From Anaerolinea sp. (GTDB lineage: Bacteria > Chloroflexota > Anaerolineae > Anaerolineales > Anaerolineaceae): a stretch of 40,978 nucleotides of DNA. The stretch lies in NCBI GenBank assembly GCA_029975055.1, contig JARKPU010000053.1:1-40978 (forward strand). Reading direction: 5' to 3'. The notes under the pieces were generated by a model that ran no database searches, was not told where the DNA came from, and saw only the letters and a list, made by a program, of their open reading frames with translations. Within the stretch, counting starts at the first letter, position 1. The number at the start of each line of letters is the position of its first letter. A program made the translations under genes and the position numbers. Below are positions 8,427-15,719 of this stretch, in pieces.

Positions 8427-9317
8427 TCAGGGCAGCTGCTCGAGGAAGCCCACCACGCGCTGTTCGAGTTCCTCCGGCGCTGCCTGGAAGTACTCGCCGT
8501 GCCCGGCCCCCGGGACCACCCAGAGAGACTTCGGCTCGCGCGCCGCAGCGAACTGCTCACGCCCGCGCGACCGGTCGATTTCCTCCTCGCCAAAAATGAG
8601 CAGCAACGGCCGCGGGCTGATCTTCTTCAGGTCGTCCATCGGGCTCACTTCGCCGGGCCAGGCGCCGGTGCGCAGCCACAGAACCAACGCGACCATCTGC
8701 TGAACCTGCCAGGCCAACGACGGCGCCCGTGTGGAAGCAGACGCCTCCACCTCACCCAGCAGGTTGGCGTAATTCCCGGCAGAGATGACGGCGGCAATAG
8801 CGGGTTCGTGGGCAGCCGTGCGGATGGCGGCCACACCGCCCGCCGAAAACCCCCACACCGCCACACGCTCCACCCCGGGCTGAGAGCGTACAAAACGCAG
8901 CCCGGCCAGAAGCTCTGCGCCCTCGCGGACGCCAAGCGAGGCCGGTTTACCCGCGCAGTGGCGGTAATCCAGCGTCAGCGCGCCGAAACCGTTCTGCGCC
9001 AGCATTTTTGCTTCAGGCATCAAAGCATCGCGGCTGGCGCCATGGCCGCCCATCAACAGCACCGTGGTACCGCCGCCCGAAGGGGCATGCCACCAGCCCA
9101 GCAGGGGAGTTCCATCGCCAAGGCGAAGCTCCACCGGGCTGAACCCAGGCGGAGCTTCGGCCTCCACGCGCACGCAAGGCGGATGGACCAGCCGGTGCAC
9201 ATACACCCAGGCCATGCCAAACACTCCGGCGGCCCAAACCGCAAAGAAAGCCAGCAAACCTAACCCGGTGCAGCGCAGAAAACGAAAGATGTGGCCCCGA
9301 GTCACCAGGGTCGTCAA
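8427..9317 (-). CDS. Alpha/beta hydrolase with N-terminal membrane helix
   Basis: 296 residues. A membrane helix (LGLLAFFAVWAAGVFGMAWVYV, about 16-37) anchors an alpha/beta-hydrolase domain: LMGGHGASRD oxyanion region, LDYRHCG-like strand, nucleophile Ser in VWGFSAGGVAAI, Asp region FGEEEIDRSRG and His in GAGHGEYF. It resembles the lysophospholipase/BAAT-like esterases; the substrate is unknown. The likely start is TTG at 9317, whose bases overlap the TGA of the upstream transporter gene, suggesting translational coupling; the next in-frame ATG would remove the membrane helix. It is the third gene of a minus-strand unit with the two cation diffusion facilitators. Confidence 0.85.
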   Translation of the reverse strand: MTTLVTRGHIFRFLRCTGLGLLAFFAVWAAGVFGMAWVYVHRLVHPPCVRVEAEAPPGFSPVELRLGDGTPLLGWWHAPSGGGTTVLLMGGHGASRDALMPEAKMLAQNGFGALTLDYRHCAGKPASLGVREGAELLAGLRFVRSQPGVERVAVWGFSAGGVAAIRTAAHEPAIAAVISAGNYANLLGEVEASASTRAPSLAWQVQQMVALVLWLRTGAWPGEVSPMDDLKKISPRPLLLIFGEEEIDRSRGREQFAAAREPKSLWVVPGAGHGEYFQAAPEELEQRVVGFLEQLP

Positions 9318-10210
9318 TCGTAGCCTTCCGGTTCGATGTGAACGTAGACCCGGTCCACTTCAGGCAGCGCCTCGAGGCGCTGGATGATCTGGTCGGAAAT
9401 TTCGTGCGCCTCGAAGAGGGTCATCCTGCCATCGACATTGATGTGCAGATCAACCACCAGGCGCGGCCCGGTGTATTCGCTCATCAGGTGGTGCACCTGC
9501 TTGACCCCCGGCACCTCTTCGGCGAGCTTCACCAGCCTGCTGCGCAGCTCTTCATCGGCCCCTTGCCCGGTGAGAAAGCCCAGGTTTTCCTTGCCGGCGT
9601 GGAAGACCATGCGGAAAATCCATGCCGAAACCAGAATGCCGGCGATCGGGTCGGTGAGCGGATGCAGGAACTTCGACCCCACCGCCCCGAGGAATGCCGC
9701 GGCCGAGGTGAAGACATCCGAAAGGTTATCTTTGGCCGTGGTCGCCAGGGTGGGGCTTGCCAGCCGCTGGCCAATCCAGCGGATGCGCAGGAACATGCCC
9801 ACCTTGACCGCGGCGCTGAAGAGCAGAACGAGAGTCGGCAGGCCCGGCTCCACCGCCAGGCCGCCCGCCTGGAAGCGAATGATGGAGGCGCGCGCGGCTT
9901 CAAAGCCCGCGAAAGCCATCGAGAAGGTGATCACCAGGCCGATCAGCGGCTCGAAGCGGCTGTGCCCCTGCGGGTGAGATAGATCCGGCGGGCGCTGCGC
10001 CATCCTCAGGCCAAGCACCATCAGCAGCGAATAGACCACATCGGAGACGGAGTTGGCTGCATCGGAATAGAGCGCCACGGAGCCCGAAAGGTACGCCGCC
10101 ACGCCTTTCGCCGCCGCAAGGAATATATTTCCGCCCAGGGTGATGATCAACGCCTGGGTGTAGAGACCGGCCTGTTCAGGCTGTGGGGTTGTTTCGCGGA
10201 TCCAGCGCAT
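9314..10210 (-). CDS. Cation diffusion facilitator transporter, ND/DD metal-site type
   Basis: 298 residues with about six membrane helices and a C-terminal cytoplasmic metal-binding domain (EEVPGVKQVHHLMSEYTGPRLVVDLHINVD). Cation diffusion facilitators export divalent metals by proton antiport. The transport site on helix 2 reads NSVSD and on helix 5 reads DNLSD, an N-D/D-D set. In this family that set is associated with Mn(II)-type exporters, unlike the neighbouring gene. It starts 4 bases after the upstream stop and overlaps the downstream hydrolase by 4 bases. Family call is firm; the metal is inferred. Confidence 0.9.
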   Translation of the reverse strand: MRWIRETTPQPEQAGLYTQALIITLGGNIFLAAAKGVAAYLSGSVALYSDAANSVSDVVYSLLMVLGLRMAQRPPDLSHPQGHSRFEPLIGLVITFSMAFAGFEAARASIIRFQAGGLAVEPGLPTLVLLFSAAVKVGMFLRIRWIGQRLASPTLATTAKDNLSDVFTSAAAFLGAVGSKFLHPLTDPIAGILVSAWIFRMVFHAGKENLGFLTGQGADEELRSRLVKLAEEVPGVKQVHHLMSEYTGPRLVVDLHINVDGRMTLFEAHEISDQIIQRLEALPEVDRVYVHIEPEGYD

Positions 10211-10214
10211 AAAC

Positions 10215-11123
10215 TTATTCTGCTCGCATCGGTTCCGGGTGGACAGTCACATCCGCCGCCGGGAACTCCTGCCGGATGGCTTCCTCAACTGCCTCGGTTA
10301 GCGCGTGAGCCTGGGCTAAAGGCCAGTCTCCAGCAGCCAGGATATGCACATCAACGAACAGAGAAGGCCCCGAGGTGCGCACGCGCACATCGTGGCAGTC
10401 TGCCACGCCCGGCACCGCCTCGGCAACCGCCTTGATGCGCGCCGCCAGCCCATCGGGGGCGGTATCCAACAGGCTTTTGACGGTGCGAACACCGAGTTCC
10501 ATGCTCACGTAGACCACGATCAGCGCCACGCCAAGGGCTGCAACCGCGTCGGCCTGCTTGAGGAAAGCCAGCCCCGCCACGCGTTCGCTGATCAGGACGC
10601 CGACCAGGCCCAGGATCACCACGCTCGATGACCAGATATCGGTGCTGAAGTGGAGCGCATCGGCTTCGAGAGCCTGGCTGTTATGCTTGCGCGCCGCCCG
10701 GTAAAGGATCCGCGAGCGGGTGTAATCAATCACAATCGAAACACCCATCACCAGGAAGGACCAGATCGAAACCTCAACCTCAACGCTCCTGACAAACAGG
10801 CGTTGAACGGCTTCGTAGATGATCCACACGCAGGTGGCCAACAATAGCAGCGTTTCGAACAACGCCGAGATGTTCTCGACCTTGCCGTGCCCATATCGGT
10901 GATGTTCATCGGCGGGCTTGCCGGAGACACGCACCGCCAGGAAGGTGACCAGCGCAGCCACCAGGTCTAACCCGGAATGGGCCGCTTCGGCCAGGATGCC
11001 CAGGCTGCCTGTGAGCGCCCCGACGATGATTTTAAAGGTCGTCAGCCCGACCGCGGCGAAAACCGAGCTCAATGCCGCCGACTTCTTTTCGCTTTCAGCC
11101 GCAGCCGCCATTTCTACCGCCAT
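10215..11123 (-). CDS. Cation diffusion facilitator transporter, HD/HD zinc-type site
   Basis: 302 residues. Six membrane helices are followed by a C-terminal domain (VPGVADCHDVRVRTSGPSLFVDVHI). The transport-site motifs are HSGLD on helix 2 and HFSTD on helix 5, the H-D/H-D set typical of Zn(II) exporters. A His-rich loop (DEHHRYGHGK) lies between helices 2 and 3. The ATG at 11123 is preceded by AAGGAG at a good distance; an upstream frame adding 46 residues is not needed. It is the first gene of the transporter-transporter-hydrolase unit. Confidence 0.92.
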   Translation of the reverse strand: MAVEMAAAAESEKKSAALSSVFAAVGLTTFKIIVGALTGSLGILAEAAHSGLDLVAALVTFLAVRVSGKPADEHHRYGHGKVENISALFETLLLLATCVWIIYEAVQRLFVRSVEVEVSIWSFLVMGVSIVIDYTRSRILYRAARKHNSQALEADALHFSTDIWSSSVVILGLVGVLISERVAGLAFLKQADAVAALGVALIVVYVSMELGVRTVKSLLDTAPDGLAARIKAVAEAVPGVADCHDVRVRTSGPSLFVDVHILAAGDWPLAQAHALTEAVEEAIRQEFPAADVTVHPEPMRAE

Positions 11124-11233
11124 ACTGTTCTCCTTATCGCCACCTGTTTCCGGTTGATAGAATGCTCGCTCGAAGCCCGCCATGGGCGCTGTCCCCCTGA
11201 TGGGACCGGTGACCGTCACAGGTATAAACCTCA

Positions 11234-11261
11234 ATTGTATGTCGTTCGATGAGCAACTCAA
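11234..11261 (-). promoter_or_regulatory. Possible sigma70 promoter for the transporter unit
   Basis: On the minus strand TTGAGT, a 16-base spacer, and TACAAT. The distance to the transporter start is about 110 bases, which leaves room for a leader. The match is moderate and unsupported by other evidence. Confidence 0.4.
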
Positions 11262-11309
11262 GCGATGAAGATAACCTGAAGATGATGATCTTCTTCCTGT
11301 AAACGGGTC

Positions 11310-11858
11310 TCACAAGGAGGTGGACAATTCCTGCGCCAGCCAGCCTGCCAGCAGCGAGCATGCGCGGCGCACCGGCGGCGAGACTGGTTTCCCTTGCTCC
11401 AGGTGCGCGGGTTGAATACCCAGCAACGCCACCTCACCCCCCGCTTCGGCTCGCAGATACCCGGTCAGCGTGGCCAGGGGCTGGAGGTGCGTGGAGGCCC
11501 CAAACCCGCCAGCCAGCTCCGGATCAAGCCCGGCTATTGCCCCCGGCTTTGCGCCCAGCCAGGCCGCATCGATGAAGAGCGTGCAATCCGGCTGAAAACG
11601 GCGCAGCACGCCGGTGAAGTTCTCGGGGGCCAGCCCGGCGTCGATCAGCAGCCAGCGCACGGTTTGATCGGAGGAGGAATTTTCGGGCAGGCGCAGCCCC
11701 AGCCGGCGGCGAAGCAGGCGAACCGCCAGCCCGCCGGCGGCGTCGTCGCCGTTCAGCGCGTTCCCGACCCCCACCACCGCCACGCGCGGGGGGTTATTCC
11801 GGGCAGCCGCTTTCGCCAGCGTTGTCGCGAGCCATTTTTTCCAGGAGGAAGGCGACAT
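11310..11858 (-). CDS. [NiFe]-hydrogenase maturation protease
   Basis: 182 residues of the HycI/HyaD-type endopeptidase family, which removes the C-terminal tail of the large subunit after nickel insertion. The N-terminal motif VAVVGVGNALNGDDAAG carries the first metal-binding acidic residue, LLIDAGLAPENF the second region, and TLFIDAAWLG plus STHLQPLATLTGYL the later conserved segments including the histidine. It is the last gene of the hydrogenase operon, and its presence argues that the large subunit is processed and functional. The ATG at 11858 makes the gene overlap the ferredoxin gene by 65 bases in a different frame; an internal GTG just before VAVVGVGN would shrink the overlap but lacks a clear ribosome site. 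Confidence 0.88.
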   Translation of the reverse strand: MSPSSWKKWLATTLAKAAARNNPPRVAVVGVGNALNGDDAAGGLAVRLLRRRLGLRLPENSSSDQTVRWLLIDAGLAPENFTGVLRRFQPDCTLFIDAAWLGAKPGAIAGLDPELAGGFGASTHLQPLATLTGYLRAEAGGEVALLGIQPAHLEQGKPVSPPVRRACSLLAGWLAQELSTSL

Positions 11859-12228
11859 CCTCGTCCTTGCCGTAATACACGGTGAAGGGTTCTTTGTTCA
11901 CCGACGCCAGTTCCCAGGTTTGATCATCCATGTTGAGGCATTTGAAGCGGCAGTTCACCACGCATTGAGCGCAGTACGTGCAGCGATCCTGGTGATAGCG
12001 CAGGACGAACTTTTTGGCCACCTTATCGAGCACAATCAACTCGATGGCATCCGAGGGGCAGTCTTTGATGCACAACTGGCAGCCGGTGCATTTGGATGGA
12101 TCCCATACCAGGTTGCCGCGCAGGCGCTCAGGGGTGGGCCGCCGCTCGTAGGGGTAAAGCTGCGTCGCCGGGCGGCGGAACAGCGAGCGGATGATATCGC
12201 CAAACATCGTCCCGAGTCTGATTTTCAT
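11794..12228 (-). CDS. Ferredoxin-like subunit of group 4 hydrogenase (NuoI/HycF-like)
   Basis: 144 residues with two [4Fe-4S] motifs, CTGCQLCIKDCP (about 45-56) and CTYCAQCVVNC (about 84-94). In complex I-related hydrogenases this subunit carries electrons from soluble ferredoxin to the small subunit. GGAGTG precedes the ATG at 12228. A C-terminal extension of about 50 residues (KEPFTVYYGKDEDV) after the second cluster motif follows the length of archaeal and Chloroflexota relatives. It lies between the NuoH-like gene and the maturation protease gene. Confidence 0.9.
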   Translation of the reverse strand: MKIRLGTMFGDIIRSLFRRPATQLYPYERRPTPERLRGNLVWDPSKCTGCQLCIKDCPSDAIELIVLDKVAKKFVLRYHQDRCTYCAQCVVNCRFKCLNMDDQTWELASVNKEPFTVYYGKDEDVAFLLEKMARDNAGESGCPE

Positions 12229-12241
12229 CGGCAGCACTCCG

Positions 12242-13162
12242 TTATCTGAGCAAGAAGAGCACCAGTAACTGCGCCAGCGCCAGCAGGGCGCCCACGCGCC
12301 ACCACAGGCCCACCGTCTGGTCAATGCGCAGGCGGGCAAACAGCGATTGCAGCGCCGCCAGCACCACCAGCAGGCCGAGGGTTTTGATCAGGAACTGCAC
12401 CGGGTTGGCCAGGCCGCCCAGGTAGAACGTGGCGACCAGCGTCAGGCCGATGACCAGTTCGATGTTCTTGCCCAGGCGGAAGAGCGCGTATCCGCGCCCG
12501 GAATACTCCGTCATCGCTCCGGCGACGATTTCCGTTTCGGCTTCAGGAGAGTCGAAGGGCGGCAGCTCCAGCTTGCCCATCAGCCCCACCAGCGCCACGA
12601 GGAAGCCGATCGGCTGGGTGACGGCCATCCAGAGGTGCTGCTGGGCATAGAAATCCACGTCGGTGATCTGCCATGAGGCAGCGGCAATGGCCGGCCCGAG
12701 CAGCGCCAGGAGGAACGGCGCTTCGTAGGAGAAGAGCTGCGTCAACGTGCGCGTGGCCCCGATGATCGCAAAGCGGGATATGGTGTTCGCGCCCGCCAGG
12801 CCGAGGCAGAGGGTGAGCACCGAGAGCAGGTAGAGGGTGATGATCAAATCGCCGCGGAAGCTGCCTGCCGGCACGAACCCGGCCATCGGCACATACAGCG
12901 CTGCGGTGAGCGCCGCTGCCAGCGCCACCACCGGCAAGATGAAGAACAGCGGCTTGTTCACCCCTTCCGGCGAAATCTCTTCCTTCGCCAGCAGTTTGAC
13001 CAGGTCGGCCAGGGGTTGAATGAAGCGCGGCCCAACCCGGTTCTGGAAGCGCGCCACCAGCTTGCGGTCGATCCATTCATACAGCAGGCCGCTGGCCAGC
13101 AGGAACAGGCCGCCGGGGAACAACAACAAGCCGATCAGTGGATGTACGGTGAGATTGTTCAT
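12242..13162 (-). CDS. NuoH-like membrane subunit of group 4 hydrogenase
   Basis: 306 residues with about eight membrane helices, of the NADH dehydrogenase subunit 1/HycD/EchB family that joins the peripheral and membrane arms. Family landmarks are WIDRKLVARFQNRVGP in the first loop, PLADLVKLLAKEEI and PFDSPEAETEIVAG, the conserved acidic loop facing the large subunit. The ATG at 13162 overlaps the large-subunit TGA (ATGA). Confidence 0.92.
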   Translation of the reverse strand: MNNLTVHPLIGLLLFPGGLFLLASGLLYEWIDRKLVARFQNRVGPRFIQPLADLVKLLAKEEISPEGVNKPLFFILPVVALAAALTAALYVPMAGFVPAGSFRGDLIITLYLLSVLTLCLGLAGANTISRFAIIGATRTLTQLFSYEAPFLLALLGPAIAAASWQITDVDFYAQQHLWMAVTQPIGFLVALVGLMGKLELPPFDSPEAETEIVAGAMTEYSGRGYALFRLGKNIELVIGLTLVATFYLGGLANPVQFLIKTLGLLVVLAALQSLFARLRIDQTVGLWWRVGALLALAQLLVLFLLR

Positions 13163-14337
13163 CGCTGCCTGTAATACTCGATCCCATAACGCCGAAGCTC
13201 TTCCCAGGTCCACACCTGGCTGCTCGAGCCGCGGTTGATGGTGACCATCCGGTCATTGCAGGAAAAACACGGGTCAATGCCCGAGAGGATCATGGGCATA
13301 TCGGCCAGTTTGTGGCCGATCGCCACCTGAGTCACCGAAGCCCAGTTGCACAGGCTGGGCGTGCGCACCTTGATGCGCTCGGGCTTCTCGCTTCCGTTGC
13401 TTTTGATGAAGTAGAACAGTTCGCCGCGCGGGGCTTCAACCCGGCTGATCGTCTCTCCGGCTGGAATGCGGCGCGGCACACGCGTGGTCAACTCGCCGGG
13501 GGGCATGTGATTGAGGATTTCGCGGATCAGGCGGTAGCTTTCGAATAATTCGCGGGTGCGCACCTTGAAGCGCGCCAGCAGGTCGCCGCCGTCGTCCGTC
13601 ACCAATCGGACGGGGAACTGCGGGTAAGCCTCGTAGGGCGCATCGATGCGCACATCCCGCGCAACGCCCGATGCGCGGGCCGTGGGCCCAACCGCGCCGA
13701 ACAACTCGGCCTGCTGGAGCGTCATCAACCCCACGCCCCGCGTGCGCGCCAGGAAGGTCCGGTCGGTGGTGACCACTTTGAGGTAGTGTTTGGTGCGCTC
13801 CTCGAGAATCTCGATGCCTTTGAGGATCTCGTCGTGGTGTTTTTCGGTGACATCGAACTTCACCCCGCCGATGAGGTTGACCGAGTAATTCACCCGGTTG
13901 CCGCTGAGAGATTCGAGCAAGTCCATCACGATCTCGCGGTCGCGCCAGGAGTACATGAAGAGGGTTTCGAACCCGCCTTCGTGCGCCGCCACCCCAAGCC
14001 AGAGCATGTGGCTGTGAATGCGCTCCAGCTCCGACATGAGCGTGCGGATGGCCTGCGCGCGCGGCGGGGCTTCCACACCGGCCAGCCGCTCGGCCCCCAG
14101 CGCCAGGGCCGTGGCGTGCACGTGCGAGCAAATTCCGCAGATGCGCTCGAACAGGTAAAGGTTCTGCGTCCAGTTGCGGGCTTCGGCGCCTTTCTCGATG
14201 CCGCGGTGGACATAGCCCAGCCGGACGGTGGCCCCGGTGACGATCTCACCTTCCACGGAGAACTGAAAATGCCCCGGTTCCTTGAGCGCCGGGTGCTGCG
14301 GGCCGATGGGTACGATGAATTTACGCTGCGCTTCCAT
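13159..14337 (-). CDS. Group 4 [NiFe]-hydrogenase large subunit (NuoD/HycE-like)
   Basis: 392 residues. Both nickel-binding motifs are present: RICGICSHVH (Cys67 and Cys70) and DPCFSCNDR (Cys357 and Cys360), so this is a catalytic hydrogenase rather than a complex I NuoD. After the second motif a 29-residue tail (MVTINRG...) matches the peptide removed by the maturation protease, with cleavage expected after the arginine of CNDR. The N-terminal IVPIGPQHPALKEPGHF is the NuoD/HycE family start. The ATG at 14337 follows an AG-rich ribosome site (AGGAGG region near 14344). It overlaps the end of the NuoC-like gene by 17 bases. It should reduce protons or oxidise H2 with ferredoxin. Confidence 0.95.
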   Translation of the reverse strand: MEAQRKFIVPIGPQHPALKEPGHFQFSVEGEIVTGATVRLGYVHRGIEKGAEARNWTQNLYLFERICGICSHVHATALALGAERLAGVEAPPRAQAIRTLMSELERIHSHMLWLGVAAHEGGFETLFMYSWRDREIVMDLLESLSGNRVNYSVNLIGGVKFDVTEKHHDEILKGIEILEERTKHYLKVVTTDRTFLARTRGVGLMTLQQAELFGAVGPTARASGVARDVRIDAPYEAYPQFPVRLVTDDGGDLLARFKVRTRELFESYRLIREILNHMPPGELTTRVPRRIPAGETISRVEAPRGELFYFIKSNGSEKPERIKVRTPSLCNWASVTQVAIGHKLADMPMILSGIDPCFSCNDRMVTINRGSSSQVWTWEELRRYGIEYYRQR

Positions 14338-14830
14338 GGTTCGCCTCCTGCCCTTCTGCCTGCTGAAAACCGGTGAAAGACTTGCGCAGCGGGTAAACCC
14401 CTTCAGGCCAATCATCCGAAAGCAAGAGCCGCTCGGTGTTGGGGGTGCCTGTGCATTCCACCCCGAACATTTCGATCAGTTCCCGCTCGTAAAGCGTGGC
14501 AGATGGGATCACCTCGCAGATGCTGTCGATCTTCGCGTCGCTGTAGGGCACGCTGACGCGCAAGGTGACGACCGCTGCGGCGCTGCAGAAGTGATAAAGC
14601 ACCTCCACGCAACCTTCGCGGACAGGCTCTCCATCGCCGGAGGGGGGCTGGTCGAGGCCGGTGAGGGCCGAAAAGAAGCCCCAGCGCGCTTTCACCAGCG
14701 CCTTCACAGCCGGAATCAGGCTGCCGCGTTCGATCACCACATCCAGGCGGTTCGGTTCCGGCGTGGCCGTCGCAAGCGCCCAGGGCTGTAAAATCGCTGC
14801 TGCTTTTTCGAGAGCGGTTGAGGTATCCAT
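14321..14830 (-). CDS. NuoC-like 30-kDa subunit of group 4 hydrogenase
   Basis: 169 residues of the complex I 30-kDa family (NuoC; N-terminal part of HycE). The diagnostic C-terminal region is DSICEVIPSATLYERELIEMFGVECTG followed by RLLLSDDWPEGVYPLRKSF. The subunit is structural, linking large and small subunits. The ATG at 14830 shares a base with the TGA of the small-subunit gene; a TTG one codon upstream is also possible. Confidence 0.9.
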   Translation of the reverse strand: MDTSTALEKAAAILQPWALATATPEPNRLDVVIERGSLIPAVKALVKARWGFFSALTGLDQPPSGDGEPVREGCVEVLYHFCSAAAVVTLRVSVPYSDAKIDSICEVIPSATLYERELIEMFGVECTGTPNTERLLLSDDWPEGVYPLRKSFTGFQQAEGQEANHGSAA

Positions 14831-15393
14831 CAAGCGGGCGCTCCTTCCTGCCTGGGGAGGTTAACGGCGGGGGCATTGCGGCGCTTCAGGCTTTCCAGCA
14901 GCTGCACCACACCGTAGATAATGGCTTCGGGCCGCGGCGGGCACCCGGGGATATACACACTCACCGGGATGACCTCGCTGATATCGCCGACGATGTTGTA
15001 GCATCCGCGGAACGCCCCGCCGGAAAGCCCGCACGAACCACAGGCAATGACGAACTTGGGGTTTGGCATCTGGTCGTAGATGCGCAGCAGCCGTTCGCGC
15101 GAAAGGCGCGTCACCGGGCCGGTGACGATGAGAATATCGGCATGCCGCGGGCTGCCCTGCAGCTTCACCCCGAAGCGCTCCAGGTCGTAGCGCGGGGTGA
15201 GTGTTGCCATGATCTCGATATCGCAGCCGTTGCAAGACCCGCTGTTGTAGTGAATCGCCCAGGGTGAATTGATCCGCGCCCAATCGCGGACTTTATCCAG
15301 GGCTTGCTGCCAGGGAGAACCAGCCTGACCATCCATGCGCGCCTCCGAAACCGCTAACCCAATAGAAGAAGGTTTCAAATCGCTGTACATCAC
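14830..15393 (-). CDS. Group 4 hydrogenase small subunit (NuoB/EchC-like)
   Basis: 187 residues if GTG at 15393 is used, 186 from ATG at 15390. It carries the proximal [4Fe-4S] cluster next to the NiFe site: CNGCDIE (about 54-58), VIACGSCGLSGG and YIPGCPPRPEAI. It is short, like the small subunits of complex I-related hydrogenases. It starts 4 bases after the NuoA-like gene and ends on the NuoC-like start. Confidence 0.93.
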   Translation of the reverse strand: MMYSDLKPSSIGLAVSEARMDGQAGSPWQQALDKVRDWARINSPWAIHYNSGSCNGCDIEIMATLTPRYDLERFGVKLQGSPRHADILIVTGPVTRLSRERLLRIYDQMPNPKFVIACGSCGLSGGAFRGCYNIVGDISEVIPVSVYIPGCPPRPEAIIYGVVQLLESLKRRNAPAVNLPRQEGAPA

Positions 15394-15396
15394 ACC

Positions 15397-15708
15397 TCAA
15401 CCCAACAACAGCGCCACCAGGCCGATCGCCAGGCCGGCGATGTAGATGGCGGACGTGTGCGAGAAGTCGCTCAAACCGAGCACGAGCATGCCCAGGTGTA
15501 GAATGGCAAAGAACAAGGCCACCAGGAAGAATGGCCGGTAACCCGGCGCCGCCATGTAGTTGGGGGCCTCCTCGCCGGAACCGTACGTTTCGCTCTTGCG
15601 CGGCGATTCCTCGGCCGGCCCGGCCAGCTGCCGTCCCGCCCAGAGAATCAGCAGCACCAGGGGGATATAGATGAGAAATGCTACGGGAGGTGATACGAGA
15701 AATCCCAT
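15397..15708 (-). CDS. NuoA-like membrane subunit
   Basis: 103 residues with three membrane helices (about 9-24, 58-77, 82-102). The second helix and preceding loop (SETYGSGEEAPNYMAAPGYRPFFLVALFFAILHL) follow the NuoA pattern of an acidic-Tyr loop, charged turn and FxxVAxxF helix. The conserved cysteine of the NuoA 'ECG' loop is replaced by GSG. GGAGG lies at the right distance from ATG 15708. In complex I this subunit shields the quinone/E-channel region; it is uncommon among hydrogenases. Assignment is by weak similarity plus gene order. Confidence 0.7.
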   Translation of the reverse strand: MGFLVSPPVAFLIYIPLVLLILWAGRQLAGPAEESPRKSETYGSGEEAPNYMAAPGYRPFFLVALFFAILHLGMLVLGLSDFSHTSAIYIAGLAIGLVALLLG

Positions 15709-15719
15709 GCGTCTGCCTC

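Noticed and set aside
7280..8593. 437-codon minus-strand frame opposite the S9 peptidase
   Set aside because: It overlaps the complete catalytic domain of the peptidase and has no recognisable domain.
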